A DNA stretch of 64,000 nt, from positions 620,001-684,000 of the forward strand of contig NZ_JAFMOF010000001.1 of the NCBI RefSeq assembly GCF_017349075.1, in the 5' to 3' direction. Position numbers and translations under genes: made by a program. A model generated the notes under the pieces. That model did no database searches. It was not told the DNA's origin and saw only the letters and a program-made list of their open reading frames with translations. The DNA comes from Streptomyces triculaminicus. Its GTDB lineage: Bacteria; Actinomycetota; Actinomycetes; Streptomycetales; Streptomycetaceae. Position 1 is the first letter of the stretch, and each line of letters starts with the position of its first letter. Below are positions 1 to 10,812 of the stretch, in pieces.

Positions 1-73
1 CCGTAAGCGCCCGGGAAGCGCAGCCGCTCAGGCCGCTTCCGCAGCTCGCCGGGAGACCGACGGCGAGCAGTGA
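1..73 (+). CDS. glmU: GlmU C-terminal tail (partial)
   Basis: Only the last 23 codons are in the window, read from base 2 to a TGA at 71-73. The peptide begins RKRPGSAAAQAAS, which matches the basic-then-Ala-rich tail of actinobacterial GlmU (the mycobacterial protein has a QRKRPGSPAAQASKRA-like end). GlmU is the bifunctional GlcN-1-P acetyltransferase / GlcNAc-1-P uridyltransferase that makes UDP-GlcNAc for peptidoglycan. The position directly upstream of prs is the usual actinobacterial order. No catalytic residues are visible here, so the call rests on the tail motif and synteny. Confidence 0.75.
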   Translation, partial: RKRPGSAAAQAASAARRETDGEQ

Positions 74-146
74 CCGTGACACCGGCACGCCGTGCGGGGC
101 GTACCGTGATAAGCGCACACAAAGCGACATCCAAGGAGAATGTGCT

Positions 147-1124
147 GTGACCGGGTTCAAGACGACCGGCGAGAAGAAGCTGATGCTCTTCTCCGGCCGC
201 GCCCACCCCGAGCTTGCCGAGGAGGTCGCGCACCAGCTGGGCGTCTCTCTCGTCCCGACCAAGGCATTCGACTTCGCCAACGGCGAGATCTACGTTCGCT
301 TCCAGGAGTCGGCTCGTGGCGCCGACTGCTTCCTGATGCAGAGCCACACTGCTCCGATCAACAAGTGGGTCATGGAGCAGCTGATCATGATCGATGCTCT
401 GAAGCGGGCCTCCGCCCGGAGCATCACCGTGATCCTCCCCTTCTACGGCTACGCCCGTCAGGACAAGAAGCACCGCGGTCGCGAGCCCATCTCCGCCCGC
501 CTGATCGCGGACCTGATGAAGACGGCCGGTGCCGACCGCATCCTGACGGTCGACCTCCACACCGACCAGATCCAGGGCTTCTTCGACGGCCCGGTGGACC
601 ACCTGTTCGCGCTGCCGATCCTCGCCGACTACGTCGGCGCCAAGGTCGACCGCGACAAGCTGACCGTCGTCTCCCCCGACGCCGGCCGTGTGCGGGTGGC
701 CGACCGCTGGTGCGACCGTCTGGGCGCGCCGCTGGCGATCGTGCACAAGCGGCGCGACAAGGACGTGGCGAACCAGGTCACCGTCCACGAGGTCGTCGGT
801 GACGTCAAGGGCCGCGTCTGCGTGCTCGTCGACGACATGATCGACACCGGTGGCACGATCTGCGCCGCCGCCGACGCGCTGTTCGCCCATGGCGCGGCGG
901 ACGTCATCGTCACGGCGACGCACGGTGTGCTCTCGGGTCCGGCCGCGGACCGTCTGAAGAACTCGAAGGTGAGCGAGTTCGTCTTCACCAACACGCTGCC
1001 GACCCCGAACGAGCTCGAGCTCGACAAGATCACGGTGCTCTCCATCGCGCCGACGATCGCCCGCGCGGTGCGCGAGGTGTTCGAGGACGGCTCGGTCACC
1101 AGCCTCTTCGACGAGCTGGGCTGA
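147..1124 (+). CDS. prs: Ribose-phosphate pyrophosphokinase (PRPP synthetase)
   Basis: This enzyme makes PRPP from ribose 5-phosphate and ATP in the cytoplasm, feeding purine, pyrimidine, His, Trp and NAD synthesis. The 325-residue length is normal for class I PRPP synthetases. Visible signatures are the divalent-metal/ribose-phosphate region DLHTDQIQGFF in the middle and the PRPP-binding loop VLVDDMIDTGGT near residue 230. The flexible ATP loop RQDKKHRGREP is also present. The GTG start at 147 is chosen because an AAGGAG ribosome-binding site lies about 8 nt upstream; an ATG at 140 is in a different frame and has no such spacing. It follows glmU by 73 nt and precedes rplY on the same strand. 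Confidence 0.97.
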   Translation: MTGFKTTGEKKLMLFSGRAHPELAEEVAHQLGVSLVPTKAFDFANGEIYVRFQESARGADCFLMQSHTAPINKWVMEQLIMIDALKRASARSITVILPFYGYARQDKKHRGREPISARLIADLMKTAGADRILTVDLHTDQIQGFFDGPVDHLFALPILADYVGAKVDRDKLTVVSPDAGRVRVADRWCDRLGAPLAIVHKRRDKDVANQVTVHEVVGDVKGRVCVLVDDMIDTGGTICAAADALFAHGAADVIVTATHGVLSGPAADRLKNSKVSEFVFTNTLPTPNELELDKITVLSIAPTIARAVREVFEDGSVTSLFDELG

Positions 1125-1160
1125 GCGGAGTAACGATCTTTCACTGATCGATTTCTGGAC

Positions 1161-1226
1161 GGCCTCCCCCGCCGGGTAGACTCCTCGAGTTGCTCGGCGA
1201 GGGAGGCCGCACCGTTTTCACGGTGC
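1161..1226 (+). promoter_or_regulatory. rplY leader: promoter-like -10 and two hairpins
   Basis: The 189-nt gap between prs and rplY holds a long imperfect stem (1161-1174 with 1195-1208, one mismatch), which could end the prs transcript. A HrdB-like -10 hexamer TAGACT (1177-1182) lies inside its loop. A second perfect hairpin, GCACCGT-TTTC-ACGGTGC (1209-1226), would fall in the 5' leader of rplY mRNA. The arrangement suggests rplY has its own promoter and a structured leader. Autogenous control by L25 is possible but is only inferred. Confidence 0.45.
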
Positions 1227-1313
1227 CGGCGGTCCGTTATCGACGCGCTCTTCGTAGCAGGCCTTTCGTGGGCCGGGTAACCGTCCACCACCACTGCTCA
1301 CGAGGAGTGCACC

Positions 1314-1601
1314 ATGGCTGAGATCCAGCTCACCGCCGCCGTCCGCACCGACTTCGGCAAGGGCGCCGCCCGCCGTATCCGCCGCGCCGACCAGGTTCCC
1401 GCCGTCGTCTACGGCCACGGCGCCGAGCCGGTCCACGTCTCCCTGCCGGGCCACGAGCTGATGATGGCGCTCAAGAACGCCGGCGTCGAGCTGACCCTGG
1501 ACATCGAGGGCCGCACCGAGCGCGTCGTCCCCAAGCAGGTCCAGCGCGACCCGCTGAAGGGCTTCCTCGAGCACGTCGACCTGCTGGTCGTCAAGGCCTG
1601 A
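1314..1601 (+). CDS. rplY: 50S ribosomal protein L25 (short form)
   Basis: The 95-residue protein has the L25 N-terminal 5S-rRNA-binding domain, starting [24 protein letters not shown] and running through the YGHG and LPGHEL segments to [18 protein letters not shown]. It stops with TGA just after that core domain. Most streptomycete homologues are the longer Ctc/TL5 type, with about 100 extra C-terminal residues. Here the length equals the E. coli type. No continuation is visible in the other frames, because a strong terminator follows within 30 nt, so a frameshift does not explain the missing domain. A GAGGAG site lies 6-10 nt before the ATG. L25 stabilises 5S rRNA in the large subunit. Confidence 0.93.
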   Translation: MAEIQLTAAVRTDFGKGAARRIRRADQVPAVVYGHGAEPVHVSLPGHELMMALKNAGVELTLDIEGRTERVVPKQVQRDPLKGFLEHVDLLVVKA

Positions 1602-1631
1602 TCCTCGGGCTCGCGGGATTTTTCTCTTCGA

Positions 1632-1664
1632 CCGCCGTCCCGCTCCACCGGAGCGGGGCGGCGG
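1632..1664 (+). terminator. Hairpin after rplY
   Basis: Two 15-nt arms (1632-1646 and 1650-1664) pair with one bulge-like mismatch around a 3-nt ACC loop, 31 nt after the rplY stop. It is G+C-rich without a long T run, as is usual for Streptomyces terminators. It separates rplY from pth, although pth starts only 24 nt later. Confidence 0.7.
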
Positions 1665-1687
1665 TTGGCTATGAAGGAGACATGCAG

Positions 1688-2278
1688 ATGACGGACGACT
1701 CGAGTCCCTGGCTGATCGTGGGCCTGGGCAACCCCGGCGGGGAGTACGCCGGCAACCGCCACAACGTCGGCTTCATGGTCGCCGACCTGCTCGCCGAGCG
1801 GCTGGGGGCGAAGTTCAAGGCGCACAAGGCGCGGGCGCAGGTGGTCGAGGGCCGGCTGGGCGCGCCGGGTCCGTCGAGCCGCCGGGTGGTGGTCGCCAAG
1901 CCGATGTCGTTCATGAATCTGTCGGGTGGCCCGACGGCCGCGCTGCGGGACTTCTACAAGGTGCCGGTGGAGCGGATCGTCGCCGTGCACGACGAGCTGG
2001 ACATCGACTTCGGGCAGCTGCGGCTGAAGCTGGGCGGTGGCGACAACGGCCACAACGGCCTGAAGTCGATCACGAAGACGATGGGGCCGGACTACTGCCG
2101 GGTGCGGTTCGGCATCGGCCGCCCGCCGGGCCGTATGCAGGTCGCGGACTTCGTGCTGAAGGACTTCTCCTCCACCGAGCGCAAGGAGCTGGCGTTCGAG
2201 GTGGACCGGGCGGCGGACGCGGTGGAGACGCTGATCGTGGACGGTCTGGAGCGCGCGCAGGGCACGTACAACTCCTGA
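1688..2278 (+). CDS. pth: Peptidyl-tRNA hydrolase
   Basis: Pth cleaves peptidyl-tRNA released by stalled ribosomes, recycling tRNA in the cytoplasm. The 196-residue protein carries the family signatures [21 protein letters not shown] near the N-terminus (the catalytic His is in the NRHNVG motif), [10 protein letters not shown] in the middle, and [15 protein letters not shown] followed by [13 protein letters not shown]. The start at ATG 1688 is preferred over ATG 1682, because the AAGGAG at 1674-1679 is 8 nt from the former but only 2 nt from the latter. Its position after rplY is conserved in many bacteria. It is convergent with ppc, and a perfect shared hairpin lies between them. Confidence 0.96.
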   Translation: MTDDSSPWLIVGLGNPGGEYAGNRHNVGFMVADLLAERLGAKFKAHKARAQVVEGRLGAPGPSSRRVVVAKPMSFMNLSGGPTAALRDFYKVPVERIVAVHDELDIDFGQLRLKLGGGDNGHNGLKSITKTMGPDYCRVRFGIGRPPGRMQVADFVLKDFSSTERKELAFEVDRAADAVETLIVDGLERAQGTYNS

Positions 2279-2303
2279 CCCGGGCGACTCCTCACTCCGG
2301 ATG

Positions 2304-2341
2304 CCGGTGCCCCCCTCGCCATACGGCGAGGGGGGCACCGG
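2304..2341. terminator. Bidirectional terminator between pth and ppc
   Basis: Two perfect 17-nt complementary arms (2304-2320 and 2325-2341) flank the loop ATAC. It lies 25 nt past the pth stop and 21 nt past the ppc stop, so it can serve both convergent genes. Confidence 0.85.
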
Positions 2342-2362
2342 TGTGTCCGGGGGTCCGCCGGG

Positions 2363-5085
<2,723 letters not shown>

Positions 5086-5222
5086 AGGTGCGGCTCCTTG
5101 CGGTGTTTCCGAGCACGTCTGGAGGGGTGGCGGACCGCGCTGTCCGACGCCCCCAGCATAGGTCTCCGCACGACGCGCGGTTGGCCACGGCCTCTTGCCC
5201 CGGCGCCGAGCCCTGCCATACT

Positions 5223-5249
5223 TACGAAGCCGTAGGTTACGGAACCGTA
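5223..5249. promoter_or_regulatory. Paired palindromic operator upstream of the desaturase
   Basis: Two inverted repeats sit 15 nt apart start to start: TACGAAGCCGTA (5223-5234) and TACGGAACCGTA (5238-5249). They lie about 70 nt before the desaturase start and in the divergent gap to ppc. TACG-N4-CGTA sites suit TetR-type regulators, and the desaturase operon itself ends in a TetR gene, so autoregulation is the simple inference. Confidence 0.65.
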
Positions 5250-5252
5250 GCC

Positions 5253-5291
5253 AGAGATCGCGGTCAGAGATCGCGGTCGGAGACCGTGGCC
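5253..5291 (+). repeat. Three tandem 13-nt repeats before the desaturase
   Basis: AGAGATCGCGGTC occurs twice back to back (5253-5265, 5266-5278) and is followed by a diverged copy GGAGACCGTGGCC (5279-5291). The array directly follows the paired palindrome and ends 25 nt before the desaturase ATG, so it lies in the probable untranslated leader. Confidence 0.7.
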
Positions 5292-5316
5292 AAGCCCCGA
5301 CCCCCTGAGGGAACCC

Positions 5317-6309
5317 ATGACTGCAAGCCCCGACGTGATCGAGAACGCGCCGCAGGCCCAGGAGAGTCCACTGCCGTCCGCCACGCTCGGAGGTGAGCAA
5401 CGCCGGTCGGTCGAACAGATCACCCTGCTGGCGTTCATCGTCGTTCCGTTCGTCGCGTTGCTCGCCGCAGTGCCGCTGGCCTGGGGCTGGGGGGTGAGCT
5501 GGCTGGACCTGGGGCTGATGGTGGCGATGTACTACATCGGCTGCCACGGCATCACGATCGGCTTCCACCGCTACTTCACCCACGGCTCCTTCAAGGCGAA
5601 GCGGCCGCTGCGGATCGCCCTGGCGGTCATGGGCTCGCTGGCGGTCGAGGGACCGGTGGTGCGCTGGGTGGCCGATCACCGCAGGCACCACAAGTTCTCC
5701 GACGCCGAGGGCGACCCGCACTCCCCCTGGCGCTACGGCGAGACCGTGCCGGCGCTGATGAAGGGCCTGTGGTGGGCGCACGTCGGCTGGATGTTCGACC
5801 AGGAGCAGACCCCGCAGCAGAAGTACGCCCCGGACCTGATCAAGGATCCGGTCGTTCGGACGATCTCGCGGCAGTTCGTGCTGTGGACGACGGTCTCGCT
5901 GCTGACCCCGCCGCTGGTGGGCGGCCTGGTCACCTGGTCGTGGCAGGGGGCGCTGACGGCGTTCTTCTGGGGTTCGCTGGTCCGGGTGGCGCTGCTGCAC
6001 CATGTGACGTGGTCGATCAACTCGATCTGCCACGCGGTGGGCAAGCGCCCGTTCAAGTCGCGGGACCGCTCGGGCAACGTCTGGTGGCTGGCCGTGCTCT
6101 CGTGCGGCGAGTCCTGGCACAACCTGCACCACGCCGACCCCACGTCGGCGCGGCACGGTGTGCTCAAGGGGCAGCTGGATTCCAGCGCCCGCATCATCCG
6201 CTGGTTCGAGAAGGCGGGCTGGGCGTACGACGTGCGCTGGCCGGACGCGGGCCGTATCGAGTCGAAGCGGAATTCCCAGGGGAAGGAAGATGCCGTTCAC
6301 GCGGCATGA
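5317..6309 (+). CDS. Acyl-CoA/fatty-acid desaturase (membrane di-iron, delta-9 type)
   Basis: The 330-residue protein has the three histidine boxes of membrane di-iron desaturases: HRYFTH (84-89), HRRHH (121-125) and HNLHH (268-272). Hydrophobic segments lie around residues 34-57, 63-80, 185-205 and 212-232. By homology it places a cis double bond in a saturated acyl chain at the membrane, adjusting fluidity. A TetR regulator overlaps its stop codon by 4 nt (ATGA), so the two are co-translated, and TetR-type palindromes precede the gene. The GAGG-containing leader supports ATG 5317. The substrate form (acyl-CoA or other acyl carrier) cannot be read from the sequence. Confidence 0.93.
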   Translation: MTASPDVIENAPQAQESPLPSATLGGEQRRSVEQITLLAFIVVPFVALLAAVPLAWGWGVSWLDLGLMVAMYYIGCHGITIGFHRYFTHGSFKAKRPLRIALAVMGSLAVEGPVVRWVADHRRHHKFSDAEGDPHSPWRYGETVPALMKGLWWAHVGWMFDQEQTPQQKYAPDLIKDPVVRTISRQFVLWTTVSLLTPPLVGGLVTWSWQGALTAFFWGSLVRVALLHHVTWSINSICHAVGKRPFKSRDRSGNVWWLAVLSCGESWHNLHHADPTSARHGVLKGQLDSSARIIRWFEKAGWAYDVRWPDAGRIESKRNSQGKEDAVHAA

Positions 6310-7004
6310 TTGACAGCGTGGCGATCGACAGCAATACCACCAGTGACAAGGACCTGCCCGCGGCTCCGGCGCCCCGGCGCGCCCGGCCCCGCCGGGTGCG
6401 GATGACCGGCGCGGAGCGCCGTGAGCAACTGCTGGACATCGGTCGCACGCTCTTCGCCGAGCGGGGGTTCGAGGGGACGTCGGTGGAGGAGATCGCGGCG
6501 AAGGCCGGGGTCTCCAAGCCGGTGGTCTACGAACACTTCGGCGGCAAGGAGGGGCTGTACGCGGTGGTCGTGGACCGCGAGATGCGGCAGCTGCTCGACA
6601 TGGTGACGGGGGCGCTGACCGCGGGCCACCCCCGGGAACTGCTGGAGCAGGCGGCGTTCGCGCTGCTGGACTACATCGAGAAGTCCACGGACGGCTTCCG
6701 CATCCTGGTCCGCGATTCGCCGGTGGCGCAGTCGACGGGCACGTTCGCGTCCCTGATCAGCGACATCGCCACCCAGGTCGAGGACATCCTGGGCCTGGAG
6801 TTCAAGGCCCGCGGCTTCGACCCGAAGCTGGCCCCGCTGTACGCGCAGGCGCTGGTGGGCATGGTGGCGCTGACGGGCCAGTGGTGGCTGGACGTCCGCA
6901 AGCCGAAGAAGGCGGAGGTCGCGGCCCACCTGGTGAACCTGGCCTGGCACGGCCTGGACGGCCTGGAGGCCAAGCCACGGCTGGTGGGACACCGCAAGAA
7001 CTGA
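6306..7004 (+). CDS. TetR-family regulator coupled to the desaturase
   Basis: This 232-residue protein has a basic, proline-rich N-terminal tail followed by a TetR helix-turn-helix (residues about 38-85: LFAERGFEGTSVEEIAAKAG and KPVVYEHFGGKEGLY). The C-terminal ligand domain is diverse and ends in a basic tail. Its ATG overlaps the desaturase TGA by 4 nt. A GTG 13 nt downstream is in another frame. The likely job is to sense fatty acyl-CoA or another lipid signal and control the desaturase operon through the palindromes at 5223-5249. The link is inferred from context only. Confidence 0.9.
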   Translation: MIDSVAIDSNTTSDKDLPAAPAPRRARPRRVRMTGAERREQLLDIGRTLFAERGFEGTSVEEIAAKAGVSKPVVYEHFGGKEGLYAVVVDREMRQLLDMVTGALTAGHPRELLEQAAFALLDYIEKSTDGFRILVRDSPVAQSTGTFASLISDIATQVEDILGLEFKARGFDPKLAPLYAQALVGMVALTGQWWLDVRKPKKAEVAAHLVNLAWHGLDGLEAKPRLVGHRKN

Positions 7005-7099
7005 CGGCGGTCACGCAGGTGGGCGGTGCGCGCGACAGGGCGCACCGCGCCCTTCAGGGGCGCGCGCTCGCCTCGGCGATGACACCGGCCCCTCCAGTG

Positions 7100-7113
7100 T
7101 CTTGACGTCAAGA
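7100..7113. promoter_or_regulatory. Palindromic operator before the MarR gene
   Basis: TCTTGACGTCAAGA is a perfect 14-nt palindrome, 34 nt before the MarR start. A -10-like TACACT (7136-7141) ends 6 nt before the ATG, and no ribosome-binding site is visible, so the MarR mRNA may be leaderless. Sites of this TTGACNTCAA kind are typical for MarR proteins, so autorepression is likely. Confidence 0.65.
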
Positions 7114-7147
7114 GACTTCATGTCGACAGACCAACTACACTGATCCC

Positions 7148-7645
7148 ATGGAGGACGAGGTCGATCGGCTGGTCGCGGCGTGGCGCCGAGAGCGCCCCGA
7201 CCTCGACGTGGAACCACTCGAGGTGCTCAGCCGGGTCAGCAGGCTCGCCCGCCACCTCGACCGGGCCCGGCGGCTGGCGTTCGCCGAGCACGAACTGGAG
7301 CCGTGGGAGTTCGACGTGCTCACCGCGCTCCGCCGCGCCGGGGCGCCCTACCAGCTCTCCCCCGGGCAGCTGCTGACCCAGACCCTGGTCACCTCCGGCA
7401 CCATGACCAACCGCATCGACCGGCTCGCCAAGAAGGGCCTGGTCCAGCGCGAGCCCGACCCCAGCGACCGGCGCGGCGTGCTCGTCCGGCTGACCACCGA
7501 GGGCCAGGACCGCGCCGATCAGGCGCTCGCCGGGCTGCTCGCCCAGGAGCGGGCGATCCTCGCCGAGCTGTCCTCCGCCCAGCGCGGCGAACTGGCCGGT
7601 CTGCTACGCCAGTTGACCGCCCCGTTCGACAACGTCCCCGGCTAG
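7148..7645 (+). CDS. MarR-family transcriptional regulator
   Basis: The 165-residue protein has a winged helix-turn-helix with the typical MarR segments LSPGQLLTQTLVTSGTMTNR and the wing DRRGVLVRLTTEG, flanked by dimerisation helices. It is a monocistronic gene preceded by its own palindrome. Its 3' end overlaps the convergent response-regulator gene by 42 nt. No ligand or target can be assigned from sequence. No transporter or oxidoreductase directly adjoins it, so it may act only on itself or on distant genes. Confidence 0.92.
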   Translation: MEDEVDRLVAAWRRERPDLDVEPLEVLSRVSRLARHLDRARRLAFAEHELEPWEFDVLTALRRAGAPYQLSPGQLLTQTLVTSGTMTNRIDRLAKKGLVQREPDPSDRRGVLVRLTTEGQDRADQALAGLLAQERAILAELSSAQRGELAGLLRQLTAPFDNVPG

Positions 7646-8407
7646 GTCCACCGGCCCCACCCCGGCCCGCCGCGCCAGCGCGACGGCGGCCAGCGTGGAG
7701 TGCACCCCGAGCTTCCCCAGCACGTTCTGCATGTGCGTACGCACGGTGTGCGGGGAGAGGTAGAGACGCTCGGCGACGGCCTTGCGGCCCAGGCCCGCCA
7801 CCATGCAGCGCAGCACCTCGCGCTCGCGCGGGGTCAGCGACTCCACCAGCCGCTCGCTCTCGGTGCGGTGCTTGCGCGCGGCCGTCAGCTCCCGCAGGAC
7901 GCCCGTCAGCAGGGCGGGCGGCAGATGCGTCTCGTCCCGCAGCACGCCCCGTATCACCGCGAGCAGCCGCGAGAGCGAGCAGTCCTTCGCGACCCAGCCC
8001 CCGGCGCCCGCCTGCAGCGCTCCCGCCGCGCGGCGGGGGTCGTCGCGCTCGGCCAGCACCACCGTGCGTACGCCCGGGTGACCCGAGCGCACCCGCGCCA
8101 CCAGCGAGATGCCGTCCACCACACCTTCGGCCTGCCCGGGGCCGTCCACCGCACCCGGCGCCCTCAGCTGACCCGGCGGCTGTGCGCCGTCCGGGCCCAC
8201 GGTGCCGAGGTCGGCGTCGATCAGCAGGACGTCGAAGCGCCGCCCTTCGCCCGCCGCGCGCTCGAGCGCGCGCAGGGCCGCCGGCCCGCTGCCGGCCGCC
8301 GAGACGTCCACATCCTGCTCGGCCGCGAGGGCGGCGGCGAGCGACTCGGCGAAGATGCGGTGGTCGTCGACCACCAGTACCCGAATACGTGCCACAACCA
8401 CCCCCAT
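7604..8407 (-). CDS. LuxR/NarL-type response regulator
   Basis: The protein has an N-terminal receiver domain beginning RVLVVDDHRIFAESL and a C-terminal LuxR helix-turn-helix (LTPREREVLRCMVAG through HTVRTHMQNVLGKLGV). The acidic pair D14/D15, the phosphoacceptor region LLIDADLG (D64) and the K in VAKDCS are present, so phosphorylation is possible. A Gly/Pro-rich insertion of about 25 residues follows the acceptor Asp and is unusual for the fold. ATG 8407 is used by analogy with the paralogue starting MGVRLMVVDD; GTG 8395 is an alternative. No histidine kinase adjoins it. The last 42 nt overlap the MarR gene tail to tail. Confidence 0.88.
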   Translation of the reverse strand: MGVVVARIRVLVVDDHRIFAESLAAALAAEQDVDVSAAGSGPAALRALERAAGEGRRFDVLLIDADLGTVGPDGAQPPGQLRAPGAVDGPGQAEGVVDGISLVARVRSGHPGVRTVVLAERDDPRRAAGALQAGAGGWVAKDCSLSRLLAVIRGVLRDETHLPPALLTGVLRELTAARKHRTESERLVESLTPREREVLRCMVAGLGRKAVAERLYLSPHTVRTHMQNVLGKLGVHSTLAAVALARRAGVGPVDLAGDVVERGGQLA

Positions 8408-8530
8408 ATCCCGGAAAGCGAGGGCAGTGCGGGTACGGCGCCCGATCCGGAGCCGCCGCCAACGCGCGCACGGCCGCCGCCGTGCCCTGACAACCACCCC
8501 GCCCCGGGCGTCGTACCTGCCTGTCTCGCC

Positions 8531-8571
8531 CCCTGATCAGCGTCGGCCCCCACCGACGCTGTGCATCAGGG
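8531..8571 (-). terminator. Hairpin downstream of the gal operon
   Basis: An inner 8-bp stem (AGCGTCGG/CCGACGCT around a CCCCCA loop) is extended by an outer 7-bp stem (CCCTGAT/ATCAGGG). It lies about 75 nt beyond the galK stop in the direction of gal transcription, so it is a likely operon terminator. The nearby stretch 8600-8655 is clearly more A+T-rich than its surroundings. Confidence 0.55.
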
Positions 8572-8644
8572 TACGGCCGGGTTCCGGCGACGGAAGGCGA
8601 TTGGCAAAACTGCTTGACCCCGGTGTTTATCGTGAGCTTTATGT

Positions 8645-9844
8645 TCAGTATTGGGGCGGTGAACGACTCGGAACGACGGCATGTCGAACATCAGCCCACC
8701 CGTCGGGCGCCCTCCCCGGCACCACCGCGAAGATCCGCGGCGGGCGGTGGCCGGCGGCCGCGAAGGCGTCGGTGACGGCCCGCCGGACCGCCCGGTCGTC
8801 CGCCTCCTCGGCCAGCACGAGCGCCGAGCCCCCGAAGCCCGCCCCGGTCATCCGGGCCCCCACCGCGCCCGCCCCGCACGCCGCCGCGACCACCAGGTCC
8901 AGCTCCGGGCACGAGACGCCGAAGTCGTCGCGCAGCGACGCGTGACCCGCGGTCAGCAGCGGCCCGGCCGCCCTCGGGTCGCCCGCCTCCAGCAGCGCCG
9001 CCACCGCGCCGACGCGGTGGTTCTCGCCCACCACGTGCCGCACGAGAGGCCGCAGGCCCGGATCGTCGCGCAGCGCGTCGAGGGCGGCGGGCAGATGCGC
9101 GTACGGCACATCGCGCAGGGCGCGCACGCCGAGCGCCCGCGCGGCCGCCTCGCAGCCCGCACGCCGCCGCGCGTACTCGCCGTCGCCGAGGGCGTGGGCG
9201 ACCCGTGTGTCGACGACCAGCAGCCGCAGGCCGTGGGCCGTCGGGTCGAAGGGGATCTGCCGCCATGTCAGGTGGCGGATGTCGAGGTGCAGCGCGTGGC
9301 CCGCGACGCAGCACGCGGCGGCCGTCTGGTCCATGGCGCCGCAGGGGACGCCCACGAAGGCGTTCTCCGCGTGCCGCGCCAGCCGGGCGAGCCCGGGCGG
9401 GTCCGTGAAGGGCCCGTACAGCCCGTCCAGCGCGAGGGCCGTGGCGACCTCCAGCGCCGCCGAGGACGACAGCCCGGCCCCGGCCGGCACGTCGCTCTCC
9501 ACGTGCAGGTCCGCGCCCCGGGCCGGATGCCCCGCCGCGCGCAGCGCCCACAGGACGCCGGCCGGGTAGGCGGCCCAGCCGCCCACCGTGCCGGGCGCGA
9601 GCCGGTCCGCGCGCAGCTCGACGACCCCGCCGCCGACGGCCGCCGAGTGCAGCCGCAGCAGGCCGTCCCGGCGCCGGCGGGCGGCCACCCAGGTCAGGTG
9701 CGGCAGCGCGAAGGGCAGCACGAAGCCGTCGCTGACGTCGGTGTACTCGCCGATGAGGTTGACCCGGCCGGGCGCCGCCCACACGCCCTCGCACGGGGCG
9801 CCGTGGACCGCCCTGAAGGCCTCGGCGGCCCGCCGGGCGCTCAC
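8645..9844 (-). CDS. galK: Galactokinase
   Basis: GalK phosphorylates alpha-D-galactose to galactose 1-phosphate, the first committed Leloir step. The 399-residue GHMP kinase has the galactose-binding motif [15 protein letters not shown] (E-Y-T-D in place of the common E-H-T-D), the ATP loop [12 protein letters not shown] and the third motif [11 protein letters not shown]. The GTG at 9844 overlaps the galE stop as GTGA, so translation is coupled. It is the last gene of galT-galE-galK. The C-terminal tail is short and diverges from other galactokinases. Confidence 0.95.
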   Translation of the reverse strand: MSARRAAEAFRAVHGAPCEGVWAAPGRVNLIGEYTDVSDGFVLPFALPHLTWVAARRRRDGLLRLHSAAVGGGVVELRADRLAPGTVGGWAAYPAGVLWALRAAGHPARGADLHVESDVPAGAGLSSSAALEVATALALDGLYGPFTDPPGLARLARHAENAFVGVPCGAMDQTAAACCVAGHALHLDIRHLTWRQIPFDPTAHGLRLLVVDTRVAHALGDGEYARRRAGCEAAARALGVRALRDVPYAHLPAALDALRDDPGLRPLVRHVVGENHRVGAVAALLEAGDPRAAGPLLTAGHASLRDDFGVSCPELDLVVAAACGAGAVGARMTGAGFGGSALVLAEEADDRAVRRAVTDAFAAAGHRPPRIFAVVPGRAPDGWADVRHAVVPSRSPPQY

Positions 9845-10812
9845 CGGCCTCCCCGGGTCCGCCGGGCGAACTCCCAGGCGTCCGCGACGATCCCGGACAG
9901 GTCCCGGCGCTCGGGCCGCCAGCCCAGGAGTGTGTGGGCCCGTTCGGCGGAGGCGACCAGCACGGCCGGGTCGCCGGCCCGGCGCGGGGCGGGGGTCTCG
10001 GGGATGGGGTGGCCGGTGACCGCGCGGGCGGTCCGGATGACCTCGCGGACGGAGAAGCCGTCGCCGTTGCCGAGGTTGCAGATCAGGTGGTCGCCGGGGC
10101 GGGCGGCGCCGAGGGCGAGCAGGTGGGCCTCGGCGAGGTCGGCGACGTGGATGTAGTCGCGTACGCAGGTGCCGTCGGGGGTGGGGTAGTCGTCGCCGTA
10201 GACGGAGACCGCCTCCCGCTCGCCGAGGGCGACCTGCAGGACGATCGGGATCAGGTGCGACTCGGGGTCGTGCCGCTCGCCGTGCCGGCCGTAGGCGCCC
10301 GCGACGTTGAAGTAGCGCAGCGAGACGGCGGCCAGGCCGTGGGCCGCGCACTGGTCGCCGATCATGTGGTCGACGGCGAGCTTGGTGGCGCCGTAGGGGT
10401 TGGTGGGGCGGGCGGGGGCGTCCTCGGTGAGGGGGACGGCATCCGGCTCGCCGTAGGTGGCGGCCGTGGAGGAGAAGACGAGCGCCCGCACGCCGGCCTC
10501 CCGCATGGCGGCGAGCAGCTCGAGCGTGCCGCCGACGTTGTTGCGCCAGTACTCCTCGGGCCGCGCCACGGACTCCCCCACCTGCGAGAACGCGGCGAAG
10601 TGCAGGACGGCGTCGTAGGAGCCGTCCAGATGGCGTGCGGCGTCCTGGACGCGCCCCTCGATGAAGCGCGCGCCCTCGGGAACGGCGGCCCGGTGGCCGG
10701 TGGAGAGGTCGTCGAGCACCGTCACGGTGTGACCGGCCTCCAGCAGACGCGCCGCGACGACGCCGCCGATATAGCCCGCACCACCCGTGACCAGGCAGTT
10801 CATGCCGTTCAT
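9841..10812 (-). CDS. galE: UDP-glucose 4-epimerase
   Basis: GalE interconverts UDP-galactose and UDP-glucose with a bound NAD. The 323-residue protein is an extended short-chain dehydrogenase: the NAD loop is TGGAGYIGG near residue 9, the catalytic pair is in [10 protein letters not shown] (Y-x-x-x-K), and the substrate segment RYFNVAGA follows. The start overlaps the galT stop as ATGA at 10809-10812, and its stop overlaps the galK GTG, giving a fully coupled operon. An alternative start three codons in (second Met of MNGMN) is possible. Confidence 0.95.
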   Translation of the reverse strand: MNGMNCLVTGGAGYIGGVVAARLLEAGHTVTVLDDLSTGHRAAVPEGARFIEGRVQDAARHLDGSYDAVLHFAAFSQVGESVARPEEYWRNNVGGTLELLAAMREAGVRALVFSSTAATYGEPDAVPLTEDAPARPTNPYGATKLAVDHMIGDQCAAHGLAAVSLRYFNVAGAYGRHGERHDPESHLIPIVLQVALGEREAVSVYGDDYPTPDGTCVRDYIHVADLAEAHLLALGAARPGDHLICNLGNGDGFSVREVIRTARAVTGHPIPETPAPRRAGDPAVLVASAERAHTLLGWRPERRDLSGIVADAWEFARRTRGGR

